Below, in pieces: positions 43,452-51,791 of a stretch of 64,000 nt of DNA. Within the stretch, counting starts at the first letter, position 1. The number at the start of each line of letters is the position of its first letter. The position numbers were made by a program, and so were the translations under genes. Below the pieces are notes generated by a model. That model was not told the DNA's origin. It was given only the letters and a program-made list of their open reading frames with translations, and ran no database searches. This stretch comes from Isoetes engelmannii (taxonomy: Eukaryota; Streptophyta; Lycopodiopsida; Isoetales; Isoetaceae), in contig JAANSK020111127.1 of the NCBI GenBank assembly GCA_011763485.2, positions 1-64,000 of the forward strand. The letters run 5' to 3'.

Positions 43452-43729
43452 GTCGCTACGGCGATCGGCGCCGGGATGCGCGTCATCGAGGCGACCGCGG
43501 ACCTCAGCACTAGGCACCCACCCTCGAAGTTTTCGCAGAGGTAGTCGTCCGGGGTGAGATTCGAATCCGCGGGGAGGTAGCACCGGTCCAGATCCGCCTG
43601 GGTGGCATCCCGAAGGATCAGCGTCTGGCCGGCGCAGACGTCCCGCCACCAGCCATGGAGCTGGCAGGGGATGTCCGCGTGGATCTGCGCACGGGTCTTG
43701 ATCTTCGCGCGGTACAGGGCCATCGCCAT
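43448..43729 (-). CDS. Small hypothetical protein between rnhA and HAD gene
   Basis: Encodes 93 residues; ATG overlaps the rnhA stop (TGATG) and its end overlaps the HAD start. Contains several cysteines and acidic residues (IPCQLHGWWRDVCAGQ, DRCYLPADS, YLCENFEGGC) that might bind metal. Function unknown. Confidence 0.6.
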   Translation of the reverse strand: MAMALYRAKIKTRAQIHADIPCQLHGWWRDVCAGQTLILRDATQADLDRCYLPADSNLTPDDYLCENFEGGCLVLRSAVASMTRIPAPIAVAT

Positions 43730-44175
43730 CAGCCTTCGCGGACTACGCCGCGGGCGGCACTGGTCGCCAGCCGGTCCGCTCGCTCGTTGCCGGGATTCCC
43801 TGAGTGTCCCTTCACCCACTTCCAATGGATCGCCCCGTGCTTGATCACGGCGGCATCCAGGCGCTGCCACAGCTCCTTGTTCTTCACGGGATCGCCGGTG
43901 CTGGTCCGCCAGTGCTTGCGCTTCCAACCATGAATCCAGGTGGTGATGCCCTGCTTCACGTACTGGCTGTCGGTGACGACCGTGGTGATCTCGCCAGGGG
44001 TAGTGCGCTCGATGGCGGTGATCGCGGCCATCAGCTCCATCTTGTTGTTGGTCGACGGGTCTTCGCGTCCCGAAAGCTCGAGGTGTTGGCCATCGGCGCG
44101 GTGAATGAAGACGCCCCAGCCGCCGGGGCCGGGGTTGCCGAGGCAAGCGCCGTCGACGTATGCGGTGTGTGTCAT
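43729..44175 (-). CDS. rnhA: Ribonuclease HI
   Basis: RNase HI degrades the RNA strand of RNA:DNA hybrids. The 148-residue product has all catalytic acids: D in YVDGACLGNPGPGGWG, E in NNKMELMAAI, D in VVTDSQYVKQGI, and the C-terminal D in GNERADRLA, plus the basic protrusion WIHGWKRKHWRTSTGDPVKN. Length matches E. coli RnhA (155). May serve plasmid replication or R-loop removal. Confidence 0.95.
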   Translation of the reverse strand: MTHTAYVDGACLGNPGPGGWGVFIHRADGQHLELSGREDPSTNNKMELMAAITAIERTTPGEITTVVTDSQYVKQGITTWIHGWKRKHWRTSTGDPVKNKELWQRLDAAVIKHGAIHWKWVKGHSGNPGNERADRLATSAARGVVREG

Positions 44176-44179
44176 GTGC

Positions 44180-44356
44180 TCAGGCTCGGGTCGGCTTGTG
44201 TTCGGGGTACTCGGAGTAGAAGGCCTGCTCAGCGGTCTGCCCTTCATCGAAGGGTTCCCGCCATCCGTCCCGGTCCAGAACGCGCTCGCCGTGCTGGCGG
44301 GCGAGCTTCTGGAGGTCGTCCCAGTAGCAGTTGAATTGACGTTCGCTGTCTTCCAT
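44180..44356 (-). CDS. 58-residue acidic protein
   Basis: ATG 44356 is preceded by GGAGAT; the product begins MEDSERQFNCYWDDLQKL and ends EHKPTRA. It fits neatly between the DUF4326 gene and rnhA with short gaps, and codon use looks like a real gene. Function unknown. Confidence 0.6.
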   Translation of the reverse strand: MEDSERQFNCYWDDLQKLARQHGERVLDRDGWREPFDEGQTAEQAFYSEYPEHKPTRA

Positions 44357-44374
44357 GAGGTATCTCCGATTGGG

Positions 44375-44704
44375 TTAAGCGGGCGGCGCCTGGGCGATGC
44401 GCGCCAGGAGCGTTTCCTTGATGACGTCGCCGTGGCAGTCAGCCGGCGCGCAGTAGCAGGCAAGCTCGAGCGGCTGTGCCGCGCTGATCTGGATGAGTCG
44501 GTCCAGCTCGCCTGTGATGGCTGGGTCGCCTTGGGCGAGCTTCCGCTCAAGGTAGGTACGGAATTTGGCAATGACTTTCGCGCGATCGCCGTCCCGGCCG
44601 ATGACGAAGGGGTTGCCCAGGATCGACGGCCGGCCGATGTAGACCCGGACGCCGCCTTCGACGCACTCCCGATCGAGGTGCTGATTGATCACTCGGATGC
44701 GCAT
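44375..44704 (-). CDS. DUF4326-family protein
   Basis: The 109-residue protein carries the family pattern VYIGRPSILGNPFVIGRDG, VIAKFRTYLERKL and LACYCAPADCHGDVI. DUF4326 proteins are common in phages and plasmids, with unknown function; the conserved Cys/His set suggests metal binding. It is the first gene of the operon driven by the promoter/operator at 44727. Confidence 0.8.
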   Translation of the reverse strand: MRIRVINQHLDRECVEGGVRVYIGRPSILGNPFVIGRDGDRAKVIAKFRTYLERKLAQGDPAITGELDRLIQISAAQPLELACYCAPADCHGDVIKETLLARIAQAPPA

Positions 44705-44726
44705 TCCGCCCTCCCGTTTCCCGCTT

Positions 44727-44748
44727 CTATTGTACAAAATGCCAATAG
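44727..44748 (-). promoter_or_regulatory. Shared operator/promoter, copy 1
   Basis: CTATTG-N10-CAATAG is a perfect inverted repeat with 10-bp spacer, and on the minus strand overlaps a TACAAT -10 box. The transcript would start just before the DUF4326 gene. Related elements: 47481, 51021, 54856 and 59895. Confidence 0.65.
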
Positions 44749-44850
44749 AAAAGGCGAGCGAAATCGGTGTCGTCGGGTCAGAGAGGGGGGGGGAGGGATA
44801 CAGAATTCGCCGGTGACACGAATCGCCGCCGGCGCGGCAGGAAGCCTGGC

Positions 44851-45633
44851 CTAGCGGCCGAGCACCATCTTCTGGAACCGAGCGCGCCCGTTGTCGTAGT
44901 GGGCGATGTTGGTCCGAGCGGGCACCTTGGCATTCGATCGGCCGTCCTGATCGAGAAGGAGGTACTGCAGCCGGCTGGTGTTCTGGCCAGACGGGTGGAG
45001 CATCCCCGAGAACACCCGGTCTCGCGAGACGGCCCCTCGATCGACCAGCATGCTCATCGTCTCTTCGACGACCTTGCCCATGGTCAGGAAGATCGCCTTG
45101 GGCAGCAGCGGGATTTCCTGCTCGAAATGCTGCTTGAGCTGCTCTCGCAGAATCACCGTGTTCCTGATGTTGGGAGCGCCGTTGTAGGGCTCCCCATCGA
45201 AGAAGACGGGGTAGCGGAGCAGGGACGTGTTGTGGACCAGGTGCTCGCCGCAGGTCATGAACACTTCGTCCGCGCTGCGAATGCCGAGGAACTCGTGGAC
45301 CCCCCAGTGATTGAGCTGGGCGATCAGGTTGGAGCGCATCGGGTTGCGGCTGAAAGCGGCCTGGCGCTTCGCGGCCGTGATCGCCGCGAGCTCTCCATCG
45401 CCATCCATCAGGACGCGCCGGGCTTCGTTGTTCCCGTCCACCATCTGGTTGGGGCCCGGGGTGATGCCGACGATGCACACCTTGGCGTCGACGTTCACGT
45501 GCTCGAAGGGGACGTAGAAGACCTCGAGGCGACCTTCTGCTTCGATCAGCAGGCGCCGGTCCATTTTCACGGGAGGCTTGCTGCGATCGGTGAGGGCAGG
45601 GGTGAAGCGCTTGAGGAAGCTGGTGTCGATCAT
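44851..45633 (-). CDS. Uracil-DNA-glycosylase-superfamily-like protein
   Basis: The 260-residue product has VCIVGITPGPNQM (motif I type GxxPG) and MLHPSGQN (motif II type HPS), with the usual intermediate spacing, so it probably adopts the UDG fold. It lacks an obvious catalytic water-activating residue of the typical families, so it may be a divergent base-excision enzyme or a nucleic-acid-binding relative. Preceded by about 100 bp without a clear promoter. Confidence 0.6.
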   Translation of the reverse strand: MIDTSFLKRFTPALTDRSKPPVKMDRRLLIEAEGRLEVFYVPFEHVNVDAKVCIVGITPGPNQMVDGNNEARRVLMDGDGELAAITAAKRQAAFSRNPMRSNLIAQLNHWGVHEFLGIRSADEVFMTCGEHLVHNTSLLRYPVFFDGEPYNGAPNIRNTVILREQLKQHFEQEIPLLPKAIFLTMGKVVEETMSMLVDRGAVSRDRVFSGMLHPSGQNTSRLQYLLLDQDGRSNAKVPARTNIAHYDNGRARFQKMVLGR

Positions 45634-45736
45634 TCGATGTCGGTCCGGAAATGTGGCGAGTCTACGGACTGAACTCAGGGAAGTTCGGGTTTTTCAGTGG
45701 ATGCAGTGGGGAAGATCAAGACTTGATGCCGCTCGG

Positions 45737-47455
45737 TCATGCGGCTGCATCTGCGTCATTGGTCTCCGGATCGGACTGGGCCTCGCTGATCGCGAACACG
45801 ATGTCGAGGTTGCGACGAAGAGTGGCTGGGATTTTCGCCTTGAGCGCCCTGGTACTCGTGTGGAAGGCCCGGAGGAAGTCCCTCTGTACCTGCATGGCCG
45901 TCCCCAGGATCAGGTTGTGGAAGCGCTCGTAGAAGGCGCCGTCATGGATGTGCGAGCTGGTGTCGTCCTCGTCGTGCAGGAACTCGTGAAGGCAGGTTCC
46001 GACCAGCCCGCCGATGCCGCCGAGCGACTTCAGCGACTCGTTCAAGAACTTGCGGTCGAACGCGATGAACGACCTGCCATCTGTCCAAGCCAGCGCCGAA
46101 TCGGAAAGACCGATCCGCATGTCCCGGTCCTTGGGGAACTCGAAGAGGTCATCGGCGGAGCGCATGGCGCGACGGATTTCGGTTGAGGCCGCACGGAGGC
46201 CGGCCAGCGCCGATCGTTCGATGGGGGTCAGCTCCTTCGAGTGAACCAGGGTGTGACCGTCGCAGATGCCGGTCGAGACCGATTTCAACCCGGCGAACTT
46301 GAGGCACCGCACACGCTTGAGGTGCCACTCCTCGTTTCCGGGATGGGATGCGCCCTCGATGAAGGCCTGCACAAGGCCGTGCGCATCATCGACGTTGCAC
46401 CAGTCGAGAATCTCGGATCGCAGGACGCGAGCCCGCTCGCCGCGCACCACCGCTTCGGCGATGCGCTCGTTGTCTCCGGGCATGAGCACCACCAGCGGCT
46501 TGGAGCTGTAGGAGCAGCTGCCGACGAGGCTCGCCAGCGTCGTGTAGCCGGACGGGAACACCGGGATGACCTTCTCCTCACGGAAGGCCGCGTAGGTGAT
46601 CTGGCCCGTGAGGAACTTGCGCAGGCGGTACTGACGGTCTTCGCTGGTGAGGCGCAGCTTCTTCTCGCCGCGGGTGTTGCTGTAGCGGTCGAGGACCTTG
46701 CGGATGTGGCGCCAGACGTCGCACTGGTTCACCAGGACGTCGGTCCGGGCGAAGTTGACCGCGATCTGCTCCTTGGACACCACGATCGCACTGTTGCCGC
46801 CGTACTGGCCGGGCGCGTAGGCGTGAACGAACATGCCGAGGTTGTAGAGCTTGATCGGGCCCGACTCGCGGAATGCGATCAGGCACTTCTCGTCCTCGTG
46901 ATCCCACTTCACGGCCGATCGGTCCTTGGAGATCAGCGCGCCGTTGAGAAACACCGGGATCGGGAAGTAGGCGAGCAGTTCCTTGACCTCGCGGACCGTG
47001 CCGTCGAGGTCGGTCGGGCAGAGCCGGTCGTAGAGATCGACCTCGATGCTGCAGCCTGGCTGCAGGTCATCCGGGGTTTCCCGCAGGGTGTAATCGAGGC
47101 CGCGGTTCTTGATGTCGACGTCCATGAAGAACGCACCGGACCGCCAGCGGTTGTGGCCGAAGGAAAGGATCTGGCCGCGGCCCATCCTGAATTTTCCGAA
47201 TCGGGCGTCGCCCTCGACATGCGGCGTTCCGAAGGTCTCGAAGAAATTCTCGATTTCGTTTCGGCCGACGAAGCCCTTGCCGTCGTCACGAATGGTGAAG
47301 TCGTCGATCGAGAGGTCGATGTGGCACTTGGTGGCGCCGGCGTCGACGCTGTTCATCGCGCCTTCGGCAATCGCCTTGGACACGGAACCCGACTGCTTCG
47401 AAATGACGTCGAAGATCAGGTGAGGGTCGATCTTGAAACTGCGAGACTCGTTCAT
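45737..47455 (-). CDS. GHKL ATPase with C-terminal HExxH motif
   Basis: The 572-residue protein starts with a GHKL (Hsp90/MutL/histidine-kinase) ATPase: N box EGAMNSVDAG (Glu31, Asn35, Asp38), G1 IRDDGKGF (57-61) and G2 FGKFRMGRGQ (86-95). Beyond the ATPase and a transducer-like region, residues 490-494 are HEFLH, the zinc-protease signature, followed by acidic residues (DEDD) and HIHDGAFYERF that could give further ligands. This domain pairing is unusual. It may be an ATP-gated protease of a defence or stress system; inferred only. Promoter with the shared operator lies just upstream, with GTCAACAAG and CAGGAGC in the leader. Confidence 0.75.
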   Translation of the reverse strand: MNESRSFKIDPHLIFDVISKQSGSVSKAIAEGAMNSVDAGATKCHIDLSIDDFTIRDDGKGFVGRNEIENFFETFGTPHVEGDARFGKFRMGRGQILSFGHNRWRSGAFFMDVDIKNRGLDYTLRETPDDLQPGCSIEVDLYDRLCPTDLDGTVREVKELLAYFPIPVFLNGALISKDRSAVKWDHEDEKCLIAFRESGPIKLYNLGMFVHAYAPGQYGGNSAIVVSKEQIAVNFARTDVLVNQCDVWRHIRKVLDRYSNTRGEKKLRLTSEDRQYRLRKFLTGQITYAAFREEKVIPVFPSGYTTLASLVGSCSYSSKPLVVLMPGDNERIAEAVVRGERARVLRSEILDWCNVDDAHGLVQAFIEGASHPGNEEWHLKRVRCLKFAGLKSVSTGICDGHTLVHSKELTPIERSALAGLRAASTEIRRAMRSADDLFEFPKDRDMRIGLSDSALAWTDGRSFIAFDRKFLNESLKSLGGIGGLVGTCLHEFLHDEDDTSSHIHDGAFYERFHNLILGTAMQVQRDFLRAFHTSTRALKAKIPATLRRNLDIVFAISEAQSDPETNDADAAA

Positions 47456-47480
47456 GGGCGCTCCTGCTTGTTGACCGTTT

Positions 47481-47502
47481 CAATTGTACAAAAAGCCAAC
47501 AA
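47481..47502 (-). promoter_or_regulatory. Shared operator/promoter, copy 2 (GHKL gene)
   Basis: CAATTG-N10-CAACAA on the plus strand; minus strand reads TTGGCTTTTTGTACAAT with TACAAT as -10 and TTGCTC at 17-bp spacing as possible -35. GGTCAACAAG follows, then CAGGAGC and ATG. Confidence 0.65.
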
Positions 47503-47522
47503 CAAGAGCAAATGAGAGGACG

Positions 47523-48668
47523 CTAGAAGGGCCTCGAAAGTGAGAACGGGCCCAGCCCCAGCCGCAGTCCGTGCTTGATCGTCAGGCCGACCAGATCGAA
47601 TCGCCCCGGGGAGAACCGGTCTGCGATGGCTTGATAAGCGTGCCAGCTGAGGCGAGCGCCGGGCACCAGGTACTCCATCAAAGCCGCTTCATAGGCATGG
47701 GGAAGTGATCGCCGCTCGATGGCATGCAATGCCTCATGCCCGCTGGTCACGAGGAAGTGAATCCCCGCTTTCGACAGCAGGGGCCGCGCTGCAGCGAACT
47801 TGTCGAGGTTGTTCGCCAGCGGCATGTGAATGACCGGCTTCACCTCGACCGCAACGACACGTCCGTCTTCGAGCACTAGCAGCGCATCGGGGTAGTAGTT
47901 GCGAGTCGCGCCGGTCTGGCTGCAACGGTACGGAATCCCCATCGGCTGTTCGGTGTACCAGCGGACCGAGCGCATCCGCTCGATGCGTCGAAGGAAGTGG
48001 CGTTCCATCCCGGATTCAAACATGACCTCGCGGCCCAGCTTCTCGCTGAAGAACCGGCCGGAGATCTCGCTCTGGTCAACCAGCCGCTGGGGGGAGTACC
48101 GCATCAGCACGTCCGGTTCTGGCACTCCCTCCGCCGGTTCGAGACCTTCCAGGAGCCCTGCCAGCCACGCGTCGAGTCGGTCGTTGGCCCGATCCTCGAT
48201 GGCGACGAGGGCTTCGGCGCGTTCACGGCGCCTGGCAGCATCGATCGCTGCGGCCAAGGCTTCGTCGCGGAGCGGGGCTCGCGAGTAGAGCAGGTGACAG
48301 ATCAGGGGAAGGGCATGCGTGATCAGCGGCTGTTCGGGCAGGTGGGCTTCTGCGAAGTCCACGAACCTGTCGGCCCACCCATCCGATTCCGGTGCGGTCT
48401 GCTGCCGGATGTGACGCGATAGACCGGCTGCAGCTCCTGGGCCGTCGATCTTCCGAGGGGACACTTCGAGGTGAACCCTCTGATGGACCTTCTCGAGGAG
48501 CTGGCGAACCCGTTCCCGACTGATGGCCAACGGTTCTGCAATCGCGGCGAGCGTCCGAGGAACGCCGTCCGAAAGCCCGTAACGCAGATCCGCGATCTGG
48601 CTCAGCCGATCCGGCAATGCGCCGAGGAGGGCGTCTGCAAGCGACTGCCGGAAGGCCAGTTCATCCAT
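47523..48668 (-). CDS. Sigma-region-4-like HTH fused to PD-(D/E)XK nuclease
   Basis: In the 381-residue product, residues 10-65 read like sigma region 4 (ADLRYGLSDGVPRTLAAIAE, then PLAISRERVRQLLEKVHQR), which binds promoters in sigma factors. Residues 215-285 have the TnsA-like nuclease order: Glu222 in SGMERHFLRRIE, Asp261 in RNYYPDALLVLEDG and Glu275-x-Lys277 in VVAVEVKP, together with the YTEQP strand. It lies directly downstream of the HD-kinase/RNA-ligase pair with an 18-bp gap, so it is probably cotranscribed. Function is not known. Confidence 0.7.
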   Translation of the reverse strand: MDELAFRQSLADALLGALPDRLSQIADLRYGLSDGVPRTLAAIAEPLAISRERVRQLLEKVHQRVHLEVSPRKIDGPGAAAGLSRHIRQQTAPESDGWADRFVDFAEAHLPEQPLITHALPLICHLLYSRAPLRDEALAAAIDAARRRERAEALVAIEDRANDRLDAWLAGLLEGLEPAEGVPEPDVLMRYSPQRLVDQSEISGRFFSEKLGREVMFESGMERHFLRRIERMRSVRWYTEQPMGIPYRCSQTGATRNYYPDALLVLEDGRVVAVEVKPVIHMPLANNLDKFAAARPLLSKAGIHFLVTSGHEALHAIERRSLPHAYEAALMEYLVPGARLSWHAYQAIADRFSPGRFDLVGLTIKHGLRLGLGPFSLSRPF

Positions 48669-48686
48669 GATGGTTCGATCGGAAGC

Positions 48687-49868
48687 CTAGGAGGCCGGAA
48701 GGTAACTCTGACGTTGGCCCTGCGAGACGTACAGCACCTCATGACCCTCCGTGGGCATCGGCAGCTCCCACCGCAGAAGCGATTGCTGCAGGTATGCCTC
48801 CGGAACGGTCTGCGATCGGTCCTGATTCTGCGACCGCCAGGTGGTCGGGCCGGCAGCTTCCAAGTGAACGATCCGAACCTGCCCGCCGTACTGGCGCACG
48901 AGATCGACGCGAGAGTCGCGGAAGGTCTTCTGAATGGCCGTCGCGTTCCAGTAGAAGCTCTGGCCGGCGCGCAGGTGTTCGCGGACCCGCTCCTTGGTGG
49001 CCTGGGCAACCCCGCCTTCGTCCTCCCCATGCTCGACGCCCATGAACGCCCGCATGTCGTCGTAGGCCACGACAGGGCCGGGCGGCTGATGGTGAATCCA
49101 GTGATCCTTGCCGGAGGCAGGGAGACCGCAGACGAAAGTGACCGTAGGTCCCTCAGCCTCGAAGAACGGGTAGCTGGCCGGGATTGAGCCCTCCCGGCGG
49201 AAATAGGCAAACCGGGTGGTTGGGTCTGGGAAGGTGAATGGCCGGGTGAGGCAACCCAGGTCCATGGCCATCAGCTCCATGAGCGCGATCTCATCGAGCA
49301 CGCGGGGAATGTCGGCCGCGACGCGGCCGCGGATGTCCGCGCGGGCCACCGCCAGCAGATCCTCGAGCCGAACCTCCCAGGAGAGCTTCCGGACCGTGAA
49401 CTCGCCGGATCTGCCACCGCGGTCGCCGATCCCGAAGAACGGGACCTGGTGGTGCTGGATGACGCTGCAGACGCGCTCGCGGATCTCGAATGGCGCCCCG
49501 GCCGACCAGAGCAGCGCTCGAGCGTCGATCGCGCCCCGCTTGGAGTGCCCGGGCTGCCGGATACGGCCGTCCGGATCGATCACGGTGGTCGAAGGCTTGG
49601 CGATATCGTGCAGGAGCGCGGCGACGAACATCACAGCCCGGCCGGCCGGGTCAGCGGCCCCGTATTCGGCGCCCGTGACCAGCTCTCGCAACACCATCAG
49701 GGTGTGCGTCCAGACGTCGCCCTCGCCATGATGGACGGGGCTCTGAGGGGTGGTACGGGTCGGGATCAACTCCGGGACCAGATCCAGAAGGGCGTCGGAG
49801 ACCGGGCGCAGATCACCTGCCGCCGGAACAGCCGCCTGGATCGCCTCCCACCTGCATTTCACTTTCAT
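48687..49868 (-). CDS. HD phosphohydrolase-polynucleotide kinase fusion (HD-Pnk-like)
   Basis: The 393-residue product joins an N-terminal HD domain (THTLMVL, LLHDIAKP with His87-Asp88, and GHSKRGA) to a C-terminal P-loop kinase (Walker A GLPASGKD, residues 248-255; FRDSRVDLVRQYGGQVRIVHLE as lid/R region). The order is that of HD-Pnk enzymes, which remove 2',3'-cyclic or 3' phosphates and phosphorylate 5'-OH ends to prepare RNA for sealing. The next gene upstream is an RNA ligase overlapping by 4 bp, completing an RNA-repair pair. ATG 49868 is preferred to the longer start. Confidence 0.85.
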   Translation of the reverse strand: MKVKCRWEAIQAAVPAAGDLRPVSDALLDLVPELIPTRTTPQSPVHHGEGDVWTHTLMVLRELVTGAEYGAADPAGRAVMFVAALLHDIAKPSTTVIDPDGRIRQPGHSKRGAIDARALLWSAGAPFEIRERVCSVIQHHQVPFFGIGDRGGRSGEFTVRKLSWEVRLEDLLAVARADIRGRVAADIPRVLDEIALMELMAMDLGCLTRPFTFPDPTTRFAYFRREGSIPASYPFFEAEGPTVTFVCGLPASGKDHWIHHQPPGPVVAYDDMRAFMGVEHGEDEGGVAQATKERVREHLRAGQSFYWNATAIQKTFRDSRVDLVRQYGGQVRIVHLEAAGPTTWRSQNQDRSQTVPEAYLQQSLLRWELPMPTEGHEVLYVSQGQRQSYLPAS

Positions 49869-50995
49869 GAGCCGCTCACCGGCCCGAGCCGGCGACCCCA
49901 CTTGTCATACCGGAAGCCCGGGTCGAACCCGGGGGGAAGGACACGGACGAAACTCCCTGCAGCAGCCCGGACCTGCTCGACACTGATGCGGTTCTCTTCG
50001 CAGTCGAGGTGGTGCTGCGCGCAGACGGCGGCCCCGTTTTCGAGGTAGTACCCGCCGTCGGGGAACAGCTTCCGATCCATGATGTGGTGGGCATCGACCG
50101 CCGGTGCCTGGCAGAAGACGCAAGCACCCTTGGCGCGATGAAGCACCTGCTCGCCGAAAGCCTGGCGCGAGAGAGGCGCTCCGAGGGCTTCCCAGCGTGG
50201 CGGCGGACACTCGAACAGCGACATCCCGCCGGCGAGCCGGTTGGGGATGATCGGCCGCGAAAGCCAGTGGCTGTCGTTGTCCAGGATGGTCTGCACGAAG
50301 TCGCCGCGAACCCACTTGTATCTCGCCTCGACGTAATCGCCCCGCTCGATCTTGATGTAGCCGCCCTCCGAGAGATCCGAATCCTCGGTCTCTCGAGAGG
50401 CGCGCGGCCAATCCAGGCCCATCTGTTCAACGGTCCGGCGAAAGTGGTCGCGCCAGTCTGGAGTCTTGAACAGGGAGCGCTTGACCAGTCGGGTCAGGTC
50501 TCCCAGATGCTTCGGCGCTGGGCCGGCGTAGAGAACCGGAACCGAATGAATCGGAAGTGCGCCAAGAAGGGCGCGGCGGGCGGGGGTCGAAAGGAACTTG
50601 CCCACCTGGCGATCGAGGACATCGAACTCGAGCCAGTAGTGGGGGAGGGCATCGTAGTAGACGGTGTGCTTGCTCCGGCACCACTCCCCGTAGACCACGT
50701 AGCGATCCGTGAGCACGTCGAACAGCGAATCCTCGAGTCCCTTCGCCCAGGTCTTGAACAGATCGAAGTGAACTTCCCTGCCGCCGCCGGTGAGGTAGTG
50801 GCCGCGGGACTGCAGGAGCTGGTCTCCGTCCACAGAGAAGCTGTGGCCGGAATTGGCGCCGTCGAGCTTCTCCTCCCAGATGAGATACGACCCGGCCAGA
50901 TCCCGATACGGGACCCGCTCCTTGTCGTCACCTGCCTGGAGGTTTGACCCTTCCAGGTGCGGTGTTCTGGGGTACTTCTCGATGTGGGGCAACAT
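49865..50995 (-). CDS. RNA ligase with C-terminal HNH domain
   Basis: The 376-residue product has nucleotidyltransferase motif I IWEEKLDGANSG (adenylated Lys43), motif III-type YVVYGEWC, motif IV EGGYIKIERG and motif V EARYKWVR, as in Rnl2/DraRnl-type RNA ligases. After about residue 285 it carries an HNH fold (GACVFCQAPAVDAHHIMDRK, then ENGAAVCAQHHLDCEEN). The HNH may act as a nuclease or merely as a zinc-bound RNA/DNA-binding module. First gene of the repair operon, behind the shared operator. Confidence 0.85.
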   Translation of the reverse strand: MLPHIEKYPRTPHLEGSNLQAGDDKERVPYRDLAGSYLIWEEKLDGANSGHSFSVDGDQLLQSRGHYLTGGGREVHFDLFKTWAKGLEDSLFDVLTDRYVVYGEWCRSKHTVYYDALPHYWLEFDVLDRQVGKFLSTPARRALLGALPIHSVPVLYAGPAPKHLGDLTRLVKRSLFKTPDWRDHFRRTVEQMGLDWPRASRETEDSDLSEGGYIKIERGDYVEARYKWVRGDFVQTILDNDSHWLSRPIIPNRLAGGMSLFECPPPRWEALGAPLSRQAFGEQVLHRAKGACVFCQAPAVDAHHIMDRKLFPDGGYYLENGAAVCAQHHLDCEENRISVEQVRAAAGSFVRVLPPGFDPGFRYDKWGRRLGPVSGS

Positions 50996-51020
50996 GGCGC
51001 GGGCTCAGAAATTCAAGCGT

Positions 51021-51042
51021 TTATTGTACAAAAAGCCAACTA
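51021..51042 (-). promoter_or_regulatory. Shared operator/promoter, copy 3 (RNA repair operon)
   Basis: TTATTG-N10-CAACTA on the plus strand; minus strand reads TTGGCTTTTTGTACAAT, nearly identical to copy 2. The RNA ligase ATG is 26 bp downstream. Confidence 0.65.
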
Positions 51043-51174
51043 CAGACGCCACCCAATGGCGCCGTGGCGAAGCCAATGTGCGGAGGTGCGGCTTGGACAG
51101 CCGAGGGCGGCGCCCTCGGCTGGCCGGATAACGCCTTTGCCTCGGACAACTGGGCTGTTCCGACCGCAACAACG

Positions 51175-51208
51175 AAAAGGCCCAGCCCCCATGAAGGAGG
51201 CTGGGCCT
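51175..51208 (-). terminator. Terminator of the HNH gene at 51219
   Basis: On the minus strand GGCCCAGCC-TCCTTCATGG-GGGCTGGGCC is followed by TTTT. The 130 bp between this and the operator at 51042 hold no gene I can support. Confidence 0.8.
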
Positions 51209-51218
51209 GGTTGAGCCC

Positions 51219-51791
51219 TTAATGGGCCTTGCGACTTCCCGGGCGCTTCGAGCCGAAGGCCTCGAGGAACTTCTGCTGATCCGCGAGGATGGACCGGCCG
51301 GAAAGAATCAGCGCTTCGGCATGCGAAGGAGCGAACGGGAGCGCCAGCAGCGGCATGTTGGCCTCCTCTGGGGTCCGGTTGTCCTTCCGGCTGTTGCACT
51401 GGTTCGTCTTCGGACCAGTGCAAGCGGTCACCACGTTCTCCCAACGGTCTTCACCGCCTCGGCTCGTCGGAAGGATGTGGTCGGCACTGAGGTTCCGCTC
51501 GCTGTAGACGTGGCCGCAGTACATGCAGCGGTAGCCGTCACGGGCGAACAGGCGCTTGTTGGTCAGGCGCGGGACCGCAGAGAAGTGCCGGCTACGATCC
51601 GCCACCGCGATGATGGAGTTCACCCGCAGGATCGTCGTCTGCCCGCCGCGCGTGCCGCCACGCAGATCGAATGAGGTGTCTCCCGCCTCCCACTTCACGC
51701 GATCACGCGCGTAGGCGACGGCAGCCTCCTGCCAGTTGATCCACTTCACCGGGAGCCCGGATACGTCCAGCTTCAACACCATCGGGTACAT
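51219..51791 (-). CDS. HNH endonuclease-like protein
   Basis: The 190-residue product resembles the common stand-alone HNH family: FARDGYRCMYCGHVYSERNL, SADHILPTSRGGEDRWENVV, TACTGPKTNQCNSRK and NRTPEEANMPL, with Cys pairs and the H-N-H catalytic set. The N-terminal 70 residues (MVLKLDVSGLPVKWINWQEA) are also typical of this family. Usually a nicking or homing-type nuclease, or a domesticated enzyme. Confidence 0.88.
   Translation of the reverse strand: MYPMVLKLDVSGLPVKWINWQEAAVAYARDRVKWEAGDTSFDLRGGTRGGQTTILRVNSIIAVADRSRHFSAVPRLTNKRLFARDGYRCMYCGHVYSERNLSADHILPTSRGGEDRWENVVTACTGPKTNQCNSRKDNRTPEEANMPLLALPFAPSHAEALILSGRSILADQQKFLEAFGSKRPGSRKAH

Noticed and set aside
44776-44796. G-run before the UDG-like gene's end
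   Set aside because: A homopolymer-rich patch without other structure; probably incidental.
46241-47515. Long open frame opposite the GHKL gene
   Set aside because: Composition typical of a complement frame, while the GHKL frame has clear motifs and promoter.
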